From: PALSA-1004 sp963804885
GTDB lineage: Bacteria > Pseudomonadota > Gammaproteobacteria > Burkholderiales > SG8-41
Assembly (NCBI GenBank): GCA_963804885.1
Contig: CAWDSF010000021.1
Span: 248,001 to 312,000 of the forward strand
Reading direction: 5' to 3'
DNA length: 64,000 nucleotides
In this document: positions 63,083-64,000 of the stretch, one piece after another
Numbering within the stretch: the stretch's first letter is position 1
Layout of the letters: each line of letters opens with the position of its first letter
Program-made: the position numbers and the translations under genes
The notes under the pieces: model-generated
Told to the model about the DNA's origin: nothing
Database searches by the model: none
The model's input: only the letters and a program-made list of their open reading frames with translations

Positions 63083-64000
63083 CTAGCCCGGCTTCGCGCC
63101 CAGGGCCCCGGTCGCCTCGAGCGCCGCGATCTCTTTTGCGCTCATGCCCAGCACCTCGCGCAGCACGTCCTGCGTGTGCTGGCCGAGCATGGGCGCGGGC
63201 GAGCGCACGGCGAACGGCGCTTTCGAAAGCCGCACCGGCGAGCGGATCACGCGAATTTTGCCCGCTTTCGGATGCTCGACTTCGACCAGCGCATTGCGCG
63301 CCTTGACCTGCGGATGCTCGACGACCTGCGACAGATCGTTAATCGCGCCCACCGGGATGTCGTTTTTGAGCAGCAGCGGCTCCCACTCCTCGTACGGTCG
63401 GGTCAGAAACACTTTCTGCAGCATCGGCAGCAGCGTCGTACGGTGCTTGTTGCGCTCGAGCGCGCGGCTGAAGCGGGAATCGTCGGTCAGTTCGGGACAG
63501 CCGATCGCCGGGCACAGTTTCTTCCACAGCTTGTCGCCGGCGATGGCGATCGCGAGATCGCGCGTCTTCGTGTGAAAAGTCTGGTACGGCACCAGCGCCG
63601 CATAGGTATTGCCGGTCGGGCGCGGAATCTTGCCGTCAGCGCAATAGGCGCTGATCATCGTGCTCAACAGCGCCAACTGCCCTTCGAGCATCGAGACGTC
63701 GATCTCCTGGCCCTCGCCGGTCTTTTCTTTCATGCGCAGTGCGAGCATCACGCCGTACGCCGCGTACATGCCCGCCGTCATGTCCGCGATCGACACGCCG
63801 GCGCGCGTGCCGCTGCTGCCCTCGTCTCCCGTAACGCTGACCATGCCGCTCTCGGATTGCAGAATGAGGTCGAGCGCCGCGCGGTCGCGGTACGGCCCGT
63901 CCTGGCCGAAGCCCGAAATCGACGCATAGATGATGCCGGGATTGCGCTTCTTCGCCTCGGCATAGTCGATGCCCAGGCGTTTCAGTGCGCCGACGCGGTA
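63083..64000 (-). CDS. CaiB/BaiF-family CoA-transferase (5' part outside window)
   Basis: 305 codons visible; the start lies beyond 64000 and the frame is open to the edge. Seen: ASISGFGQDGPYRDRAALD, the active-site Asp in AGVSIADMTAGMYAAYGVML, EKTGEGQEIDVSMLEG, VVEHPQVKARNALVEVEHP and the C-terminal LGQHTQDVLREVLGMSA. All conserved positions are normal, so this is an active-looking family III transferase missing only about 100 N-terminal residues. First gene, as far as visible, of the leftward acyl-CoA operon. Confidence 0.93.
   Translation of the reverse strand, partial: YRVGALKRLGIDYAEAKKRNPGIIYASISGFGQDGPYRDRAALDLILQSESGMVSVTGDEGSSGTRAGVSIADMTAGMYAAYGVMLALRMKEKTGEGQEIDVSMLEGQLALLSTMISAYCADGKIPRPTGNTYAALVPYQTFHTKTRDLAIAIAGDKLWKKLCPAIGCPELTDDSRFSRALERNKHRTTLLPMLQKVFLTRPYEEWEPLLLKNDIPVGAINDLSQVVEHPQVKARNALVEVEHPKAGKIRVIRSPVRLSKAPFAVRSPAPMLGQHTQDVLREVLGMSAKEIAALEATGALGAKPG

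Noticed and set aside
1..64000. Insertion sequences, prophage, tRNA or rRNA genes
   Set aside because: No transposase, integrase, phage structural protein or RNA-gene pattern was recognised on either strand.
1..64000. TctA/TctB permease or TRAP/ABC membrane components
   Set aside because: Looked for multi-TM frames; only the desaturase, the MASE4 kinase and one tiny two-TM protein qualify.

Overview
The window is a G+C-rich, gene-dense bacterial chromosome segment. It most resembles a betaproteobacterium of the Burkholderiales type. The reasons are sixteen tripartite-tricarboxylate-type periplasmic receptors (TctC/Bug family, hugely expanded in Bordetella/Cupriavidus relatives), four MmgE/PrpD proteins, four CaiB/BaiF CoA-transferases, a CysB-like LysR regulator, a PEP-CTERM protein and short palindromic intergenic repeats. 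No rRNA, tRNA, phage, IS or CRISPR was seen. About fifteen single-base frame disruptions in ten conserved genes (13 of them +1) suggest a draft or metagenome-derived assembly with residual indels, although real decay cannot be excluded.

Layout. 1-6.3 kb: PrpD fragment, Bug receptor, a 2-hydroxyacid dehydrogenase, then a leftward operon (PDC-lactonase-like amidohydrolase, Bug, HpcH/HpaI aldolase) with a CysB-like regulator upstream. 6.4-12.6 kb: rightward group of beta-propeller lactonase, Bug, FMN 2-hydroxyacid oxidase, frameshifted Bug, quinone-oxidoreductase-like MDR protein and FAH-family hydrolase. 12.7-18 kb: broken Bug, broken 2-hydroxyacid dehydrogenase, ABM-domain monooxygenase, small membrane protein, CBS protein, PrpD. 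18-25 kb: orphan molybdopterin hydroxylase subunit, TauD-type dioxygenase, Bug, enolase-superfamily enzyme, Bug. 25-32.3 kb: leftward run Bug, two-subunit TPP decarboxylase, PrpD, Bug, aconitase. 32.5-38 kb: GMC oxidoreductase, two tandem Bugs, two amidohydrolases with degenerate metal motifs. 38-44.3 kb: the non-catabolic part (fatty-acid desaturase, PEP-CTERM protein, WbuC cupin plus an unknown protein, CHRD protein, MASE4 hybrid histidine kinase). 44.4-55.2 kb: cytosine-deaminase-like amidohydrolase, N-carbamoyl-D-amino-acid hydrolase, Bugs, PrpD, D-aminoacylase-like enzyme, SMP-30 lactonase. 55.4-64 kb: acyl-CoA genes (four CaiB/BaiF, thiolase-like protein with DUF35 zinc-ribbon partner, crotonase) and one more Bug.

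How it fits together. The repeating theme is one periplasmic receptor beside one to four soluble enzymes that would open a ring, lactone, amide or CoA ester of an organic acid. No TctA/TctB membrane subunits are encoded here, so the receptors must share permeases elsewhere or act as sensors. I read the region as a catabolic island of interchangeable receptor-enzyme cassettes. The substrates are not identified by the sequence.
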